Shown: piece by piece, positions 44,011 through 53,044 of the stretch
Position numbering within the stretch: the first letter of the stretch is position 1
Layout: the number at the start of each line of letters is the position of its first letter
DNA from: Bacteroidia bacterium
GTDB taxonomy: Bacteria; Bacteroidota; Bacteroidia; Bacteroidales; Prolixibacteraceae
Length of the DNA: 61,622 bases
Reading direction: 5' to 3'
NCBI GenBank assembly: GCA_026391315.1
Contig: JAPLDT010000010.1
Location: 1-61,622 of the forward strand
Notes under the pieces: generated by a model
Told to the model about the DNA's origin: nothing
The model's database searches: none
Seen by the model: only the letters and a program-made list of their open reading frames with translations
Translations under genes and position numbers: made by a program

Positions 44011-44385
44011 TTAAAAGGGTAAGTCATCATTTTCTCCATCCTTAACAGGCAGAAAATCATCTTCGTTGTAAGGAGGTGGCGGCGCCTGATCTCCGGTTGC
44101 CGAAGATTTCTCCATTCTGTCGATCTTGAATGCATTAACATTGTGGTACCATTTACCATTGTATTCGCGCCCCTCCAGACTAAAACTTACCTCCAGCTCA
44201 CAATTCTTATCGCTTTCCCTGATCATCTCTGTTTTGTCGTTAAACAGGGTAAAACAGATTTTTTTTGGAAACTGATCGTCCGGAACTTCCAGAACAAAAT
44301 CAAGTTTTTTCCACTCCCCTCTTGCACTGCTTCCTGTCTGCATTGGAAGTATGTCAATTAATTTACCTTTTACTTTAAAGCTCAT
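44011..44385 (-). CDS. DUF3127 protein with an SSB-like acidic tip
   Basis: 124 aa. The first ~95 residues are the DUF3127 domain (SFKVKGKLIDILPMQTG, GEWKKLDFVLEVPDDQFPKKI, YNGKWYHNVNAFKIDRM), predicted to be an OB-like fold. The rest is a flexible tail of Pro, acidic and Asn residues that ends DDLPF. This resembles the DDIPF tip by which SSB recruits repair and replication proteins, so a role on single-stranded nucleic acid is plausible; this last step is inference. Confidence 0.78.
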   Translation of the reverse strand: MSFKVKGKLIDILPMQTGSSARGEWKKLDFVLEVPDDQFPKKICFTLFNDKTEMIRESDKNCELEVSFSLEGREYNGKWYHNVNAFKIDRMEKSSATGDQAPPPPYNEDDFLPVKDGENDDLPF

Positions 44386-44405
44386 AAATTCGGTTATTAA
44401 GAAAT

Positions 44406-44442
44406 AAAACCCGGAAGATGAGATTCATCCATTCCGGGTTTT
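44406..44442 (-). terminator. Terminator after the FKBP locus
   Basis: Outer arms AAAACCCGGAA (44406-44416) and TTCCGGGTTTT (44432-44442) with inner GATGA/TCATC pairing and a 2-nt bulge. It lies just past the stop codon of the leftward FKBP gene. Confidence 0.72.
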
Positions 44443-44479
44443 GTTCCAGAGGTTACACCCCTATCAATGAATCAGATAA

Positions 44480-45158
44480 TTATTTTGTTGCAGGAACAGC
44501 AGCCGCAGCAGCAGCTGGTTTAGGCTCAATGCTGATCAACTCAACTTCGAAAATTAACACAGAATTAGGTTTAATTTTCGGTCCGGCAGCTTGCTCACCA
44601 TAACCCAGTTCAGAAGGAATATAAATTTTCCATTTTGAACCTACAGTCATCAATTGCAAAGCTTCTGTCCAACCTTTAATCACCTGGGTCAATCCGAATG
44701 TAACTGGTTCGCCACGATCAACTGAACTATCGAATACCTTGCCATCAATGGTTGTACCATGGTAATGTACCTTCACGGTATTTTCAGCAGTCGGTTTTGG
44801 ACCGGTTCCGGTCTTAATAACTTCATACTGAAGACCTGATGCAGTTGTTGTTACGCCTGAACGTTTCCCATTATCAGCCAAGAATTTCTTACCGGCTTCT
44901 TTGTTTTTTCCACCCTCTAAGGCCTGAATCACCCTTCATGACTGTAGAAAAAGCCTTCAGAATAATCTCAGTATTGAGTTCTTTACCTCCCGGTGCTTCC
45001 GGTAGATTTTTCTTGATGTTGTTACCCAAATCCACGCCAATTGCATAGGCAGCAGAGTCGGCCTGGGTCTTCAGGTTTACTTTGGTGTTTGATGTGTTAC
45101 AGGATGCCAGAGCAATTGAACCGGCTACCATAGCGAGAAGTAAATTTCTAATTTGCAT
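44480..45158 (-). pseudogene. FKBP-type peptidyl-prolyl isomerase lipoprotein, frameshifted
   Basis: Two overlapping frames make up one FkpA-like gene. The 5' part (45158 to about 44920) encodes a lipoprotein signal (VAGSIALASC) and the helical dimerisation region DSAAYAIGVDLGNNIKKNLPE up to VMKGD. The 3' part, in another frame from about 44932, continues with the last helix (NKEAGKKFLADNGKRSG) and the full isomerase domain: KVHYHGTTIDGKVFDSS, GEPVTFGLTQVIKGWTEAL and GSKWKIYIPSELGYGEQ. Relatives have more residues at the junction, so a short deletion with frameshift is likely. Sequencing error cannot be excluded. The Ala-rich C-terminus is intact. Confidence 0.72.
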
Positions 45159-45277
45159 AACTGTTTCTATAAAAAATTGAATGATGGTTCTAAAAGCTGC
45201 GAAGATAACTATTTTTCAATTGATTTGTATCTTGTGAGGCTAAATTAATTATCTGTAACTCGTTGTTTATAGGGTTC

Positions 45278-46297
45278 TTAATTTTGCTTTATCAACTTTT
45301 CAATTCCTGGAGTATAAAATATAGTAAAACCTCCATGCTGGTCGTCGCTAATGAAATAGGCTTGAAGTTCAGGGTGATTAACCAGAAAACCTTTCGATTT
45401 TTCCAACCCCATTACCATGAAAACAGTGTCATAAGCATCAGCAGTAATGCAATCGTTTGCTATTACTGTGACACTAAGCAAATTATGCTTAACAGGATAA
45501 CCGTTGGAAGGGTCAATAGTATGCGAATACCTTGTTCCGTTCTCTTCATAATATTTCCGGTAACTCCCCGCAGTTGTAATGGCCTTATCCTTCAACAATA
45601 AAATTGTCTGAATCTGGCGTTCATCCACAGCATTTTTGGCAGGCATCTCAATGGCGACACTCCATAACTGGCCATCCGGTTTTTGTCCATGGCTCAAAAC
45701 TTCTCCCCCAATATCAATCAGGTAATTATGAATCCCCTTCGTTTCAAAAAATTGAGCCAACCAATCGCAGGTATAACCTTGGGCAATCCCATCAAAATCA
45801 ATTCGAATCCGCGGATCAGTTTTGATCAATTTCCCCTTTGAGAGTCTTACTTTCCGGTATCCGACCAAAGTAAGAAGGGAGTCGACCATTGCCTGATCAA
45901 CTTTAGCCTTTTTTGAGAAGCCAAATCCCCAGGCATCTACCAATGGACCTACCGTAATATCAAATGCACCATCGCTTGCTGCTGAAACCTCCATAGATTT
46001 TTTGAAAACAGTTTCATATATATTATCCGCTGTCGCAGTTGTATCATTGTTATTCAATCGTGAGATTATGGAGGTAGGCAGATATTCCGAAACCGATCTG
46101 TCAAACTGCTTTAAAAGTGAATCAACAGCAGGTTGAAGATTTTCATTGTTATCCGAACAATAGGTGATGGCATAATAGGTCCCCTGCGCCGCACCTGTCA
46201 TTTTGAATATCTTAAGCTCTTTCTTATCCCCACAGCCCGATAGAAATGACAAAATCAGTCCAATCAAAATAAAAAAACACCAATTCAATCTTTTCAC
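45278..46297 (-). CDS. apbE: FAD:protein FMN transferase ApbE
   Basis: 339 aa with a lipoprotein signal (GLILSFLSGCGDK). ApbE attaches FMN to Thr/Ser of exported flavoproteins such as NqrC and RnfG, or FMN-binding reductases. Family motifs: GAAQGTYYAITY, ITVGPLVDAWGFG, RIDFDGIAQGYTCDWLA, YLIDIGGEVLSHG, YSHTIDPSNGYPV and ITADAYDTVFMVMG with the magnesium ligands. Monocistronic as far as seen. Confidence 0.9.
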   Translation of the reverse strand: MKRLNWCFFILIGLILSFLSGCGDKKELKIFKMTGAAQGTYYAITYCSDNNENLQPAVDSLLKQFDRSVSEYLPTSIISRLNNNDTTATADNIYETVFKKSMEVSAASDGAFDITVGPLVDAWGFGFSKKAKVDQAMVDSLLTLVGYRKVRLSKGKLIKTDPRIRIDFDGIAQGYTCDWLAQFFETKGIHNYLIDIGGEVLSHGQKPDGQLWSVAIEMPAKNAVDERQIQTILLLKDKAITTAGSYRKYYEENGTRYSHTIDPSNGYPVKHNLLSVTVIANDCITADAYDTVFMVMGLEKSKGFLVNHPELQAYFISDDQHGGFTIFYTPGIEKLIKQN

Positions 46298-46469
46298 TTT
46301 CTTTGATTTATCCTCTGGAAATCATTATTTTCCGGTAAATGATTAACTGGTTAGCCTTTCTCTAACTAACCCAACACTGCTATTCCTGAGTTCCCATTTT
46401 AAAAATGGTTCATGTGGGTAAAGATAAAATAAACAGTCAAATTCTAAAAACAATATTACAATCAGAGCA

Positions 46470-47138
46470 CTACCTATTCTTTATCGCCCTGATCATCTCC
46501 CGTTTCCCAGGCGGACCGGGAATTCTATCCACCCCAAATCCAACGGACTGGAGTGTCCGCCTGACAACTCCCTTGGCACAGTACGTAACAAGTATGCCAT
46601 TGGAATTCATTCTGTCATAGATCTTTTCGAAAATTGAAGGATTCCAGAGTTCCGGCTGCTTTTCGGGCGAAAAGGCATCAAAGTAGACCAGATCAACAAG
46701 GGGCAGTTTATCCCATCCCATGCCAAGCAGATCTGACTCAATTTTATGCAGGATGAACCGAGGTTGAATCTCGGCTTCACAATTCCATGGAGCCTGGTGA
46801 ATGAGGGAGTACCATTCGGGATTACTATCAGGAAAATGATAACAAAATTCCAATTTTCCCCAGACTATTTCAGGTAAAGGATATTTCTCAATGGCGCTGT
46901 ACCAAACTTTTTTTCCTAACCCTAAACCTGCCAGAAGTGTCAAGTAGCAATTTAAGCCTGTTCCAAAACCGATTTCCAGTACCCTGATGTCGCTTTGCGG
47001 ACACTGTTTAAACCCGGCCTGTATAAAAACATGTTGCGATTCCTGTATGGCTCCAAAAGTCGAATGGTAGTGTTCGTCCAACTCCCCGAGATACAAGGTC
47101 TGCGACCCATCGAGCGTCTCCCTGATTTCAACTTTCAT
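46470..47138 (-). CDS. mnmD: tRNA mnm5s2U methyltransferase MnmD
   Basis: 222 aa from ATG 47138. An SAM-dependent methyltransferase of the DUF752 family that completes mnm5s2U at the tRNA wobble position; the MnmC oxidase domain is absent, as usual in Bacteroidota. Marks: LEIGFGTGLNCYLTL (SAM site), DLVYFDAFSPEKQPELWN and VTYCAKGVVRRTLQSVGF followed by PGPPGKREMIRA. The start overlaps the end of the MATE gene by 11 nt, so the two are translationally linked. Confidence 0.87.
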   Translation of the reverse strand: MKVEIRETLDGSQTLYLGELDEHYHSTFGAIQESQHVFIQAGFKQCPQSDIRVLEIGFGTGLNCYLTLLAGLGLGKKVWYSAIEKYPLPEIVWGKLEFCYHFPDSNPEWYSLIHQAPWNCEAEIQPRFILHKIESDLLGMGWDKLPLVDLVYFDAFSPEKQPELWNPSIFEKIYDRMNSNGILVTYCAKGVVRRTLQSVGFGVDRIPGPPGKREMIRAIKNR

Positions 47139-48573
47139 CCTCTTCTTCTGTTTTTGAATCAATAACGTCTTGCCTTAACCTGGTAGGCAAAAGGCGGATA
47201 AAATCAATTTTCCTTCTGTTTGTTACCGCGTATTGGGGATGACTTTTCATCCAAAAATAAAACCAACCAAACAATATCAGCCCTTTCATAACAGATGTAA
47301 GCGTGATGCTCCACCACACACCGGTAACACCAAAAATAGAAGGCTGTGATAGATAAAGAGCAAGCGGGATTCGCAATCCAGTCACTGTGATGCCCACAAG
47401 GGAGGGAGGAATCGTCTTTCCAACACCGTTAAAAATACCACCAGTTGTAATCTCCACACACATAAAAAATTGGGAAATAGCCAAAATGGAAAGGTAACGT
47501 ACTCCAAGGCTGATAGCCTCCTCCTCCCGGAGGAATAACGTATAAATCTCCCTGCCAAAGACCAGAAAGCTGATTGTCACAAGAATTCCGATGGTACCAC
47601 TTATCATGATTGTGGTATAATAGCCATTAAATATTCTATCCCATCTTTTAGCGCCAAAATTCTGTCCGGTAAAAACGCCAAGCGCCGTTGAAAAACCTCC
47701 GGCAGTCATCCAACTCAGCGCCTCTATCTGCGCACCAATACTTTGAACAGCAATCGGCATTGCTCCCCAGGGCGATATGATCCGTGCCAGCACCGCGCCA
47801 AAAGAGGCAAAAAGGATGCTATGGAGCGCAACGGGAGATCCTAGTTTAATGATCTTTTTGAAGTATTCGGCGTTTAGCTCAAGCCGCATTCTGATCCTTC
47901 CCAATGCACTCTTACCACTTCCAATTGTGAATATAAAAATCAATAATACAATCGTTTGCGAAATTACAGTAGCAATGGCAGAACCGTTTGAACCAAGCCT
48001 TGGGACGGGACCAAAACCAAAAATCAAAATGGGATTGAGCACCACATTGGCGATCAATCCTACAGCGTTGATCCTGAATGGCAATTTCGAATTGCCAGTC
48101 CCGTTGATGATTCCTGTGAAGGTAGGATTGGAATAATATAGCAGCGAACCGATGGCGATGATACGCATGTAGGAGATAGCTGATGCCTCGACACTTTTAT
48201 TTTGAACATGAAAAAAAGAGATCAGTTCAGGAGCAAAGAAATAGGTAAAGGTTCCGTAAAGGATCGACAGAACCACCACAAGCGAAACCGCATTGACTGC
48301 AAAGGATTCGGCTTTGATTTTATCTTTGGCACCCAACGACTGGGATACACCCACTTCTGCACCAATCCTGCCAATTAGCATCAATGAGACTCCCAGCCAG
48401 GTAAAATATGAGGCAATACCTACTGCAGCTACTGCATTGCTACCGACCCTTCCCAACCACAACATGTCGGTCAGATTGTAAGCCATCTGCACAAAGGAGG
48501 TGCCCAGAATAGGTACTGTCAAACGAATGATCTGACTGGTAATGGGACCTTCTGTGAGATTTTTTATTTTCAA
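47128..48573 (-). CDS. MATE-family multidrug/Na+ antiporter
   Basis: 481 aa with 12 membrane helices in two related halves (IIRLTVPILGTSFVQMAYNL and IIKLGSPVALHSILFASFG). It exports organic cations or drugs in exchange for sodium ions or protons. The start appears to be TTG at 48573, directly at the edge of a 19-bp tandem repeat, with no visible Shine-Dalgarno; no upstream ATG exists and the next Met is inside helix 1. MnmD follows with an 11-nt overlap. Confidence 0.85.
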   Translation of the reverse strand: MKIKNLTEGPITSQIIRLTVPILGTSFVQMAYNLTDMLWLGRVGSNAVAAVGIASYFTWLGVSLMLIGRIGAEVGVSQSLGAKDKIKAESFAVNAVSLVVVLSILYGTFTYFFAPELISFFHVQNKSVEASAISYMRIIAIGSLLYYSNPTFTGIINGTGNSKLPFRINAVGLIANVVLNPILIFGFGPVPRLGSNGSAIATVISQTIVLLIFIFTIGSGKSALGRIRMRLELNAEYFKKIIKLGSPVALHSILFASFGAVLARIISPWGAMPIAVQSIGAQIEALSWMTAGGFSTALGVFTGQNFGAKRWDRIFNGYYTTIMISGTIGILVTISFLVFGREIYTLFLREEEAISLGVRYLSILAISQFFMCVEITTGGIFNGVGKTIPPSLVGITVTGLRIPLALYLSQPSIFGVTGVWWSITLTSVMKGLILFGWFYFWMKSHPQYAVTNRRKIDFIRLLPTRLRQDVIDSKTEEEDES

Positions 48574-48690
48574 GTGACTAAAGTGAACTAAAGTGACTAA
48601 AGTGAACTAAAGTGACTAAAGTGAACTAAAGTACCTTAAAACTCAGCCACCAAAGTTTGGAGTCCCTAACTTTAGTCACTCTAGTCACTT
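48572..48690. repeat. 19-bp tandem repeat with an inverted partner
   Basis: Three exact units of AAGTGACTAAAGTGAACTA (48572-48628), a partial fourth, then after 42 nt an inverted relative (48671-48690). The unit itself is two near-copies of a 9-mer. The 42 nt hold CCAAAGTTTGG, a small palindrome. The array covers the 5' edge of the MATE gene and most of the spacer before the next gene. Confidence 0.8.
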
Positions 48691-48759
48691 CTCCCAGCGA
48701 AAGTATATCGAAAAAAGCTATTTTTACTATTTGAAAAGCAAAAATGTAAATTGTAACTC

Positions 48760-49374
48760 ATGCTCGTCAGGCTTTATGATGATAATCCAAATCAGAAGGA
48801 GATAGATAAAATTGTGGAATTGCTGAGAGATGGCGCGGTCATCATCTTTCCAACTGATACCATCTATGGCATTGGTTGCGATATCACAAAATCTAAAGCT
48901 GTGGAGCGGGTTGCCCGAATAAAAGGTGTCAGACCGGAAAAAGCGGATTTCTCCTTCATATTATATGATCTAAGCCAAATTTCAGATTATTGCCGCCCCT
49001 TCTCCAACTCCATTTTCAAGCTTTTGAAAAAAAACCTTCCCGGCCCATTTACCTTTTTGCTACAAGCCAATTCCAATGTTCCAAAACTTTTCAAAAACTC
49101 AAAGAAGAACATTGGCATCAGGATTCCTGATAACAATATCATCCGGACCATTGTAAAAGAGCTCGGAAATCCGGTTTTATCCACATCGGTTCACCATGAA
49201 GATGTTGTTTTGGAATATATTACAGACCCTGAGCTCATTGAAGAAAACTATGGTGACCTGGTAGACCTGGTCATCGACGGAGGATACGGTGACAATCACC
49301 CTTCTACCATTGTAGATTGTACATCGGGTGATGCTGAAATAATCAGACAAGGGAAAGGTATTTTGCTGGATTAA
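48760..49374 (+). CDS. tsaC: L-threonylcarbamoyladenylate synthase (Sua5/YciO/TsaC)
   Basis: 204 aa, a YrdC domain without the extra Sua5 domain. It makes threonylcarbamoyl-AMP from threonine, bicarbonate and ATP for t6A in ANN-decoding tRNAs. Motifs: LRDGAVIIFPTDTIYGIGCD, the RIKGVRPEK nucleotide loop, LPGPFTFLLQ and IGIRIPDN, and PVLSTSVHHED. The sequence is nearer the YciO subgroup, so another gene may be the main t6A enzyme. Divergent from MATE. Confidence 0.85.
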   Translation: MLVRLYDDNPNQKEIDKIVELLRDGAVIIFPTDTIYGIGCDITKSKAVERVARIKGVRPEKADFSFILYDLSQISDYCRPFSNSIFKLLKKNLPGPFTFLLQANSNVPKLFKNSKKNIGIRIPDNNIIRTIVKELGNPVLSTSVHHEDVVLEYITDPELIEENYGDLVDLVIDGGYGDNHPSTIVDCTSGDAEIIRQGKGILLD

Positions 49375-49418
49375 CAAGTTTATTCGGTCACAATATCTCA
49401 GGCACCAACAAATTCGCG

Positions 49419-51521
49419 CTATTCTTTTCCCTGGTTGAAATACTGACAAATAAACCGGTTTTTGTTTTCAAACGGAAAAGATTGAATAAGGAGTCGCACG
49501 GAACTTTTAACATTGAAAGTAGTAGTTGGATAGTGCGTTTTAATCTCCTTTTCAGCCTCCTTTGATGCATGATAAAGTATGATCCTGCACGATGGTAGGT
49601 ATAGACTATGATCAATTCCTGTTTTGATTGTACCAATCCAAACCAGATCTGCAATTAGCCCTTTGGAGGTGCTTTTTAGAGCTGTGGATTCAAGTGACTG
49701 AATGACGATCCTTGCGCCTTTATAAAACACCATATTCCCTACAACGCACAGACTTCCATTCGAAATTCGCAGAGAATCTGAAAGTTGCAACATATCTGTT
49801 TTTTTTATTCCTCTCTCTCCAAGAAAAGGCTTCAAAACATATCCTATCTTTTCATTTGCTTTTTCGCACCGATCATAGAGTACCACTGCCCTTTCCCCTT
49901 TTGTCACGACCATGGCACGGGTACCGGGAATGTTCAGAAAGATGATTTCTGAACTTGTCAACTGTCTGTAGGTTGCCAGAACACCTGTAATGGAAAGCAA
50001 AATTGCAAGAAAACATAGATTGCGCAAACTCTTGAATTGTTTCACCTTACAATAATTGTAAAATAACCAACCCATGAGAAGAAAAATGGCTACCTGAAAA
50101 TAAGATGGATAAATTCCTTTAATGACCGCATGTGGCAATGCTTCTACTATATTTACAGACAGCAAAACCAAACGGACAGACCAATCCAGTACAAAAGCGA
50201 AAATTGAGGTAAAAAACCCTGAAATCAGCGAAAGAAAAACCACCACAAATGAGAGGTATAGAATGAGTGTTACCAAAGGTATCACAGCCAGATTGGCCAA
50301 CCAGAAATAGACCGGAAACTGATGGAAATATTGAAGCGTAAATGGAAGAGTCCCAATTTGCGCTGCAAAAGTAACAGAGAGCAGCAACCATATTTTGTCC
50401 AGAAAACGGCTTTTCAAATAGAGACGCTTGTACAATAAAGGTTGAATAACTACAATCGATAAAACTGCCGCATAGGAAAGCTGAAACCCAATATCGTTAA
50501 TGATTGCGGGATCCCAGAGAACCAAAAAAAAGGCGGAAACAGCCAGTGAATTGAAGATATTGGCATTTCTGTGGAACGCATTGCCAATGACCACAAATGT
50601 AAACATGACTGCTGCCCTAAGGATGGAGGCTGACATACCGGTTACCAGTGCATAACTCCAAATCCCAATCAGCACCGCCAAAGTATGAAATAGAAAACCG
50701 AGCTTCCAGCGCTTTAGAAATCGTAAAAAAAAATCAAGAATGATGAAGATTAGCCCAACATTCATTCCTGAAACAGCAAGAACATGGATAACACCTGTAT
50801 TGGTAAAGCTCTGCACCGTCTCCTTGTCTACATCATCCCTTGCTCCAAATGAAATAGATGAAATCAATGGTACCCGATCTTGCTGAATACCTGATTTGTA
50901 AAGAATTCCAATCAATTTCTGCCTAAAAACCAGTGCATGACGGGAGATATTCATGAGGCTGCAACCTTTTAAAAGATTGTATTCCCCCTCCCTGAGGAAA
51001 ATTCGGTAACCAATTCCCCTGTCATTCAAATACTTCCGATAGTTAAATTCATATGGATTTCCACCGTTTTCGATCAACTCAGGCAATCCGTTCATGCTGA
51101 GAAGGTCACCGGGTTTTGCACTTTTAACTGCAGGGGATTTGGGGAGGTAAGTCAGGATTTTTAGTTTCGAATCGATCATTTGACAAACAACCTGATAGGT
51201 TTTTGCCTTTTCTATGGGATAGGAATCAAGAATCACAAAATAGTGCTGATTATTGAGCTTTGGGAAGAGAATTTCTTTTTCCTGTGCGCGGGCAATTCCA
51301 ATAAAAAGGATGGCAAGAAATAAAATGACCGCCCAAATGGGCTGAAACACAAAGACTATATCTTTTAATACCAGCAGGGTAACTACTGCAAGGGAAAGGA
51401 GTACAATAAAAAAAAGGACAGGTAAATGAAATCCACTTTTTTCCAGACAAACGCCCAGGCAAAGAGGAAGGAGCAATCGCACAAAGGGTGCAGATGTAAA
51501 TTGAAATCCTGAGTTTGCCAT
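49419..51521 (-). CDS. comEC: ComEC/Rec2-type DNA uptake channel
   Basis: 700 aa with about ten or more membrane helices. An N-terminal DUF4131-type region with an OB-like periplasmic part (GDLLSMNGLPELIENGGNPYEFNYRKYL) precedes the Competence domain (SFTNTGVIHVLAVSGMNVGLIF, GMSASILRAAVMF and NDIGFQLSYAAVLSIV). The C-terminal ~170 residues are beta-rich but lack the full metallo-beta-lactamase domain of long ComEC proteins. It would pass single-stranded DNA across the inner membrane in transformation. Stands alone. Confidence 0.87.
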   Translation of the reverse strand: MANSGFQFTSAPFVRLLLPLCLGVCLEKSGFHLPVLFFIVLLSLAVVTLLVLKDIVFVFQPIWAVILFLAILFIGIARAQEKEILFPKLNNQHYFVILDSYPIEKAKTYQVVCQMIDSKLKILTYLPKSPAVKSAKPGDLLSMNGLPELIENGGNPYEFNYRKYLNDRGIGYRIFLREGEYNLLKGCSLMNISRHALVFRQKLIGILYKSGIQQDRVPLISSISFGARDDVDKETVQSFTNTGVIHVLAVSGMNVGLIFIILDFFLRFLKRWKLGFLFHTLAVLIGIWSYALVTGMSASILRAAVMFTFVVIGNAFHRNANIFNSLAVSAFFLVLWDPAIINDIGFQLSYAAVLSIVVIQPLLYKRLYLKSRFLDKIWLLLSVTFAAQIGTLPFTLQYFHQFPVYFWLANLAVIPLVTLILYLSFVVVFLSLISGFFTSIFAFVLDWSVRLVLLSVNIVEALPHAVIKGIYPSYFQVAIFLLMGWLFYNYCKVKQFKSLRNLCFLAILLSITGVLATYRQLTSSEIIFLNIPGTRAMVVTKGERAVVLYDRCEKANEKIGYVLKPFLGERGIKKTDMLQLSDSLRISNGSLCVVGNMVFYKGARIVIQSLESTALKSTSKGLIADLVWIGTIKTGIDHSLYLPSCRIILYHASKEAEKEIKTHYPTTTFNVKSSVRLLIQSFPFENKNRFICQYFNQGKE

Positions 51522-51637
51522 GTGAATCGGGAATTCACATCAAGTTACGGCATTCGGACGAGAAAAGGAAAAATTAAGGTCAAAAAGATAAACCAGATAC
51601 AGGAAAAGAATGAATTATATCCCGAGATTTAGAGACT

Positions 51638-51882
51638 GTTTAAATTTATAACACAGAGAATAACTTTCTATTAATCGAAAATATATGGTGTATAGACATT
51701 TCTGCCATTATGTATATTCAAGAGAGAAACCCCGGAGTTACACAGAGTTGGAAAATCGCAAGCGATTTTCTCTCTGTGTAACTCATTGTTTCCTCAATTG
51801 AATTTTTACTGCAAGCGACAATATCAAAGTCATCTTTAATCTCATTATGGAGCCATAAATTCTCTGTGTAAGAAATTTAAAC
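51638..51882. mobile_element. MITE-like element with terminal inverted repeats
   Basis: The ends 51638-51661 and 51859-51882 are inverted repeats that agree at 22 of 24 positions (GTTTAAATTT and ACACAGAGAAT are shared). Between them is a strong hairpin at 51735-51784 with 13-bp and 9-bp perfect arms carrying the same ACACAGAG sequence. No coding frame. It fills the 367-nt gap between comEC and def and stops a few bases short of the def stop codon. Confidence 0.5.
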
Positions 51883-51888
51883 CGCTTC

Positions 51889-52446
51889 TTAGATTTTAGG
51901 AACTTTCACCCGATAAGAAGCAGTTGTTATTCCCTTGGAAATTTCAGACAAACGGCGTTTGAGTAACCTCTTTCTTAAAGGCGAACAATGATCGGTAAAC
52001 ATCACTCCATCCAGGTGATCATATTCGTGCTGCAACACCCTCGCTGTGTAACCGGTATACTCCTCATCGCGCTGAATTCCTTCAGGATCGAGGTATTGAA
52101 TCCGAATGTAATTTTTACGATAAACCTCCTCATGGATTCCGGGAATACTCAAACAACCTTCTTCCATCAGCTCCTCTTCGCCGCTGCGTTCAATTATTTT
52201 GGCATTGATAAAAGCCTTGCGGAATCCTGAGAGTGAGGGTTCATCCTTCTCAAGTGGTGATAAATCAACCACAAAAATTCTAATGGATAAGCCTACCTGG
52301 GGTGCTGCAAGACCAACTCCCTCAGCATTGTACATTGATTCAAACATGTTTTCGATCAGTTCGGACAAACCGTCGTACTTCATGTCAATATTTTCGGCTA
52401 CCTTTCTCAGAACAGGATCACCATACAATGTGATTGGCAATATCAT
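51889..52446 (-). CDS. def: Peptide deformylase
   Basis: 185 aa from ATG 52446. Removes the formyl group from N-terminal methionine of new proteins. The three metal motifs are clear: EGVGLAAPQVGLS, EEGCLSIPGI and VLQHEYDHLDGVMF, giving the Cys and two His ligands. It starts 2 nt after the ruvX stop, so the two form an operon. A frame two codons longer would use TTG. Confidence 0.93.
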   Translation of the reverse strand: MILPITLYGDPVLRKVAENIDMKYDGLSELIENMFESMYNAEGVGLAAPQVGLSIRIFVVDLSPLEKDEPSLSGFRKAFINAKIIERSGEEELMEEGCLSIPGIHEEVYRKNYIRIQYLDPEGIQRDEEYTGYTARVLQHEYDHLDGVMFTDHCSPLRKRLLKRRLSEISKGITTASYRVKVPKI

Positions 52447-52448
52447 AG

Positions 52449-52865
52449 TCAAATATATTTTTTTTGTTCAAGATACGACTGTAGAAGAATGGTTGCACTA
52501 ACCCCATCGATGGTACCTTTGTTCTGACGTTGGCTTTTCCTTAACCCGGCATCAATCATCGATTGAAACGCCATTTTTGAGCTAAACCTTTCATCAACCA
52601 ACCTGATCTCTTTCTCATATTTCTGCCGAAATTTCTGCACAAAAGGGTTTATGTATCTCAAAGCTTCAGATGGCTGGTTATTCAACTGCACGGGATAACC
52701 TACCAAAACCAGATCAACAACCTCCTTCGCGAAATATTCATCCAAAAACTTCCAGATAAGATCGGCATCTACTGTATCCAGTCGGGTCGCGATCAACTGT
52801 AAAGTATCAGTCACCGCCACTCCTACCCTTTTTTTGCCGTAATCGATGGCCATGATCCTTCCCAT
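52449..52865 (-). CDS. ruvX: Holliday-junction resolvase-like RuvX/YqgF
   Basis: 138 aa from ATG 52865 with AGAAGG upstream; six more codons are possible. RNase H fold with IMAIDYGKKRVGVAVTD (first Asp), DLVLVGYPVQLNNQPSE, VRLVDERFSS and the last acidic residue in NKGTIDGVSATILLQSYL. The family acts in pre-16S rRNA 5' maturation and perhaps in recombination. First gene of an operon with def. Confidence 0.9.
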   Translation of the reverse strand: MGRIMAIDYGKKRVGVAVTDTLQLIATRLDTVDADLIWKFLDEYFAKEVVDLVLVGYPVQLNNQPSEALRYINPFVQKFRQKYEKEIRLVDERFSSKMAFQSMIDAGLRKSQRQNKGTIDGVSATILLQSYLEQKKYI

Positions 52866-52979
52866 ACCTTCTATCAATTTCACGCCAAAGATAGTGGTTT
52901 CAAAAATCTTACAAAAATGAGGGACACAATTGTAATGAATGATGATAAGTTAATACAAATTAAGAAACATTTAACACAC

Positions 52980-53015
52980 GGAAACGTTTTTAGTGTAAAA
53001 CGTTTCCTATATTTG
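52980..53015 (+). promoter_or_regulatory. TetR operator and efflux-operon promoter
   Basis: Perfect inverted repeat GGAAACGTTTT (52980-52990) and AAAACGTTTCC (52997-53007) with a 6-nt centre. The -7 element TATATTTG (53008-53015) starts at the next base, so a protein on the palindrome would block the -33 region. The TetR gene begins 30 nt further on: autorepression is the simplest reading. Confidence 0.75.
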
Positions 53016-53044
53016 CACTCGAAATTTAATTGAATTTTGGAGTA

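Noticed and set aside
48572-48690. CRISPR array
   Set aside because: Repeats are directly adjacent with no spacers, and no cas genes occur in the window.
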